A program made the position numbers and the translations under genes. Below the pieces are notes generated by a model. It was not told where the DNA came from, searched no databases, and saw nothing but the letters and a program-made list of their open reading frames with translations. Source: an uncultured Rikenellaceae bacterium (GTDB lineage: Bacteria > Bacteroidota > Bacteroidia > Bacteroidales > Rikenellaceae). From it: DNA of 10,431 nt. Shown here piece after piece: positions 8,654-10,431 of this stretch (the stretch's first letter is position 1; each line of letters starts with the position of its first letter). Location of the stretch: contig CASDWR010000247.1 of assembly GCA_949284665.1 (NCBI GenBank), positions 1 through 10,431 of the forward strand, written 5' to 3'.

Positions 8654-8715
8654 TTTGGTTATTAGGTTGGTTGTATGTGAGTTTCAGGTTCGGGAGATTG
8701 TGTGTGATTATTAGG
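8632..8715 (-). repeat. Pair of two-word direct repeats, 49-base register, across the fecR-susC junction
   Basis: Read on the plus strand, GTTTCAGGTT occurs at 8632-8641 and again at 8681-8690, and TTATTAGG occurs at 8659-8666 and again at 8708-8715. Both words are repeated exactly 49 bases apart, so the composite unit on the minus strand is CCTAATAA, 17 bases, AACCTGAAAC, present twice. The sequence between the words is largely diverged. The downstream copy covers the SusC-like start codon and first codons; the upstream copy fills the spacer. It could be a decayed tandem duplication or two copies of a regulatory site. The repeat is seen directly; function is unproven. Confidence 0.5.
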
Positions 8716-8716
8716 G

Positions 8717-9733
8717 TCACCGGTGATCCAGGTAGACTGTCCGACGACCCGTCTGGGGATCTGAAACAATGGTATAGGAGATTGGGAGGGCCCTTGCCAT
8801 CGAGCGGAGCACCTGTTCCAGACTTTCGCGCGATATTTTGGCGGTCAGTGGTTTGTCTGCAAGTCTCTGATCGAGGATCACCACGTCGGCCTCGTACCAA
8901 CGGCCGAGTTTGCGAGCCACGGATTTCAGGTCTTCGTCCTCAAAAAGCAGATAACCGTCAACCCAACTTATCGAATTGCTTGCCGGACAGGTACGATAGG
9001 ACCATCGACCGGAGTCATCGTCATATCGGAGCGACATGCCGGGCGACATTACATATTCCTGAGGTCCACGATTGAGCGTAATTTTTCCTTCAAGCAGCGA
9101 AGCCTCGAAAACACGATCTCCGGAATAGGCGCAAAGATTGAACTTGGTTCCCGTAACTGTAGTGGTAACCAACGGACTCTCCACAACGAAAGGGTGTTCA
9201 GGATCGGACTCAACTTCAAAATAGGCTTCTCCATCGATATAGACGCGACGTTCACCCCGTTTGTCGAAACGGTTCGGGTAACGCAACCGAGTTCCGTCGT
9301 TGAGATAGACCACCGTACCGTCAGCAAGTTCGACCCGGCTGCGCGAATCAGGTTGGGTGACTATTTCGCACATTTTTATTGGATCACCCGTGCCATTACG
9401 GTCAATCCACAGATAAACGGCACCAATAAGTACAGGAATAAAAAGGATGGCTGCGGTACGCGCAACGACAACACCAATCCGGTGAAACAACGGACCCCGT
9501 CGTATTGGCCGTGCATCTCGATCAATTGTTCGGGCACTGATCCGGTCGAACATCGCTTCGAAATCGGGAGCTCCCCGTTTCATCCTGACATCGTAATTCT
9601 CCCAAATTTCTTCGAGATCCCGACGAAGGTCCGAGTCCCCCTTGCCGATAATATCGGTCATCTCCTCCGCGAGGGAAGAATCGGTGTCGGCAGGTTTGCG
9701 TTTCAAATAATTGAGGAGTCGATCTTTCTCCAT
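8717..9733 (-). CDS. FecR-family membrane anti-sigma factor
   Basis: With the ATG at 9733 the protein has 338 residues. It would hold the ECF sigma factor at the inner membrane and release it when the STN domain of the SusC-like transporter signals substrate. The N-terminal region, about 1-85, is the cytoplasmic sigma-binding part. One membrane segment lies near 88-110 (VVVARTAAILFIPVLIGAVY). The periplasmic FecR domain spans about 122-220, with VELADGTVVYLNDGTRLRYP and VTGTKFNL. A DUF4974-type C-terminal domain spans about 254-322 (WVDGYLLFEDEDLKSVARKL). An in-frame GTG at 9748 would add five residues. I prefer the ATG because MEKDRLLNYL is a typical FecR beginning and a GAAG purine run lies about 9 bases upstream. 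It follows the sigma gene by 78 bases and precedes the SusC-like gene by 63. Confidence 0.93.
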   Translation of the reverse strand: MEKDRLLNYLKRKPADTDSSLAEEMTDIIGKGDSDLRRDLEEIWENYDVRMKRGAPDFEAMFDRISARTIDRDARPIRRGPLFHRIGVVVARTAAILFIPVLIGAVYLWIDRNGTGDPIKMCEIVTQPDSRSRVELADGTVVYLNDGTRLRYPNRFDKRGERRVYIDGEAYFEVESDPEHPFVVESPLVTTTVTGTKFNLCAYSGDRVFEASLLEGKITLNRGPQEYVMSPGMSLRYDDDSGRWSYRTCPASNSISWVDGYLLFEDEDLKSVARKLGRWYEADVVILDQRLADKPLTAKISRESLEQVLRSMARALPISYTIVSDPQTGRRTVYLDHR

Positions 9734-9811
9734 GGTTCGTATCTTCACTTTATCGGAATACGTTTACCAGGGAGGAAAACCCCTATCGGATGGAGCTTTT
9801 TTGGGGATGAA

Positions 9812-10387
9812 TCAGGTTTCGAAGAGATCAAAACCCTTCAGGTAGTGACGCAGCGTCTTGATCAGTTGTGTAATTTGATTCTCTACTGTTTTGATGGATA
9901 TGCCCATGCGCAGGGCTATTTCCGCATTGGTCAGCCCCTGTTCGCGTGAAAGCCGGAAAATCATCTGTCTCCGCTCGGGCAGTGCACTCACCATCCGCTC
10001 CACCATCTCGGCCAGATTTTCGAATTCAATCTCGCTCTCCGTATCACGTGCACCGTCGAGTGTCGAAACGGAGAAAAAACGGATCAGTTTATTCTGCTCC
10101 GCACGCCGATGCCGGAAAAGATCGACCATCTCGTTATAAGACATACGAAAAAGCAGTGCCCCGAGCGAACGTTCGCTCTGCAACTCTTCACGTCTGTTCC
10201 ACAATTTGATAAATACATTCTGGGTAACCTCTTCGGCCACGAAACGCTCTTTCGAAATACTCAAGACAAATGCGTAAATCTTTTCGGAATACCGGGTAAA
10301 TATCGTTTCGAATGCTTTTGAAGCATGTCGTGACAGACGGAGAGATTCGATCAGTTGCCGATCCGGTATGTCGAAATTGTCATACAT
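9812..10387 (-). CDS. ECF RNA polymerase sigma factor (sigma-70 family, FecI-like)
   Basis: This 191-residue protein has the normal two-domain ECF layout. Region 2 covers about 25-95, with AFETIFTRYSEKIYAF and AEEVTQNVFIKLWNRREEL, the helix that melts the -10 element. A variable linker follows (about 96-125). Region 4 covers about 128-182, where LTNAEIALRMGISIKTVENQ (152-171) is the helix-turn-helix that reads the -35 element. Bacteroidota encode many such factors, each paired with a FecR-like anti-sigma factor and a SusC-type transporter; here all three lie in a row. The expected role is substrate-dependent activation of the downstream SusC/D and lipoprotein genes. The ATG at 10387 is chosen because it precedes a typical ECF N-terminus and lies about 35 bases after a Bacteroides-type promoter element. 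No anti-sigma or sensor domain is fused to it. Confidence 0.96.
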   Translation of the reverse strand: MYDNFDIPDRQLIESLRLSRHASKAFETIFTRYSEKIYAFVLSISKERFVAEEVTQNVFIKLWNRREELQSERSLGALLFRMSYNEMVDLFRHRRAEQNKLIRFFSVSTLDGARDTESEIEFENLAEMVERMVSALPERRQMIFRLSREQGLTNAEIALRMGISIKTVENQITQLIKTLRHYLKGFDLFET

Positions 10388-10422
10388 CGAGTTGTGCAGT
10401 AACAGTTCGGTTTTGTTGCGGA

Positions 10423-10430
10423 CAAAGGTA
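10423..10430 (-). promoter_or_regulatory. Bacteroides-type -7 promoter element before the ECF sigma gene
   Basis: The minus strand reads TACCTTTG, a full match to the TAnnTTTG -7 consensus of the Bacteroidota housekeeping sigma factor. It lies 35 bases upstream of the sigma-factor ATG, which leaves a plausible leader of about 25 to 30 bases. The partner -33 TTTG element would fall outside the window, so only half the promoter is visible. This suggests the sigma/anti-sigma pair has basal expression independent of its own product. Confidence 0.55.
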
Positions 10431-10431
10431 A

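Noticed and set aside
9751..9790. Seven-base direct repeat TATCGGA (9751-9757 and 9784-9790) in the sigma-fecR gap
   Set aside because: A single seven-base word repeated within about 80 bases is quite likely by chance, and nothing else supports it as a site.
9734..9811. Possible terminator or regulatory hairpin between the sigma and fecR genes (CCCC and GGGG runs around 9780-9800)
   Set aside because: Only a four-base stem can form, with a loop of about 19 bases and no proper T-tract. Sigma and FecR genes are normally co-transcribed.
1..10431. tRNA, rRNA, CRISPR arrays, insertion sequences, transposase or integrase genes
   Set aside because: I saw no cloverleaf-like segments, regularly spaced repeats, terminal inverted repeats or mobile-element proteins. 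Nearly all the sequence is accounted for by six minus-strand genes.

Overview
The window looks like one end of a polysaccharide utilization locus (PUL) from a gut-type Bacteroidota, most likely order Bacteroidales. The evidence is a SusC/SusD pair, lipoproteins with a Cys lipobox after short MKK signal peptides, a FecR-type anti-sigma factor with a C-terminal DUF4974-like domain, and a TAnnTTTG promoter element. Base composition looks roughly balanced. The genus cannot be fixed from the sequence alone.

Every supported gene is on the minus strand, so transcription runs from the right edge to the left. In that order: a Bacteroides-type -7 promoter element (10423-10430); an ECF sigma factor (10387-9812); a FecR-like membrane anti-sigma factor (9733-8717); a SusC/RagA-family TonB-dependent outer-membrane transporter with an N-terminal STN signalling domain (8653-5339); a SusD/RagB-family surface lipoprotein (5317-3668); a 652-residue lipoprotein resembling alpha/alpha-toroid polysaccharide lyases, family not assigned (3637-1679); and a lipoprotein with three FN3/Ig-like repeats and an FGE/SUMF1-type domain, running off the left edge (1666 to beyond 1). 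Gaps between genes are 78, 63, 21, 30 and 12 bases, so at least susC-like to FGE-like reads as one operon. No stretch over 300 bases lacks a gene.

The inferred system is as follows. The SusC/D pair captures and imports a glycan. The STN domain of the transporter reports substrate to FecR, which releases the ECF sigma factor to activate the operon. The toroid lipoprotein probably cuts the polymer at the cell surface. The FGE-domain lipoprotein occupies the position usually held by a SusE/F-like surface glycan-binding protein. The substrate is not evident.

The least explained parts are the two lipoproteins at the left and a pair of short direct repeats, 49 bases out of register, spanning the fecR-susC junction and the susC start codon.
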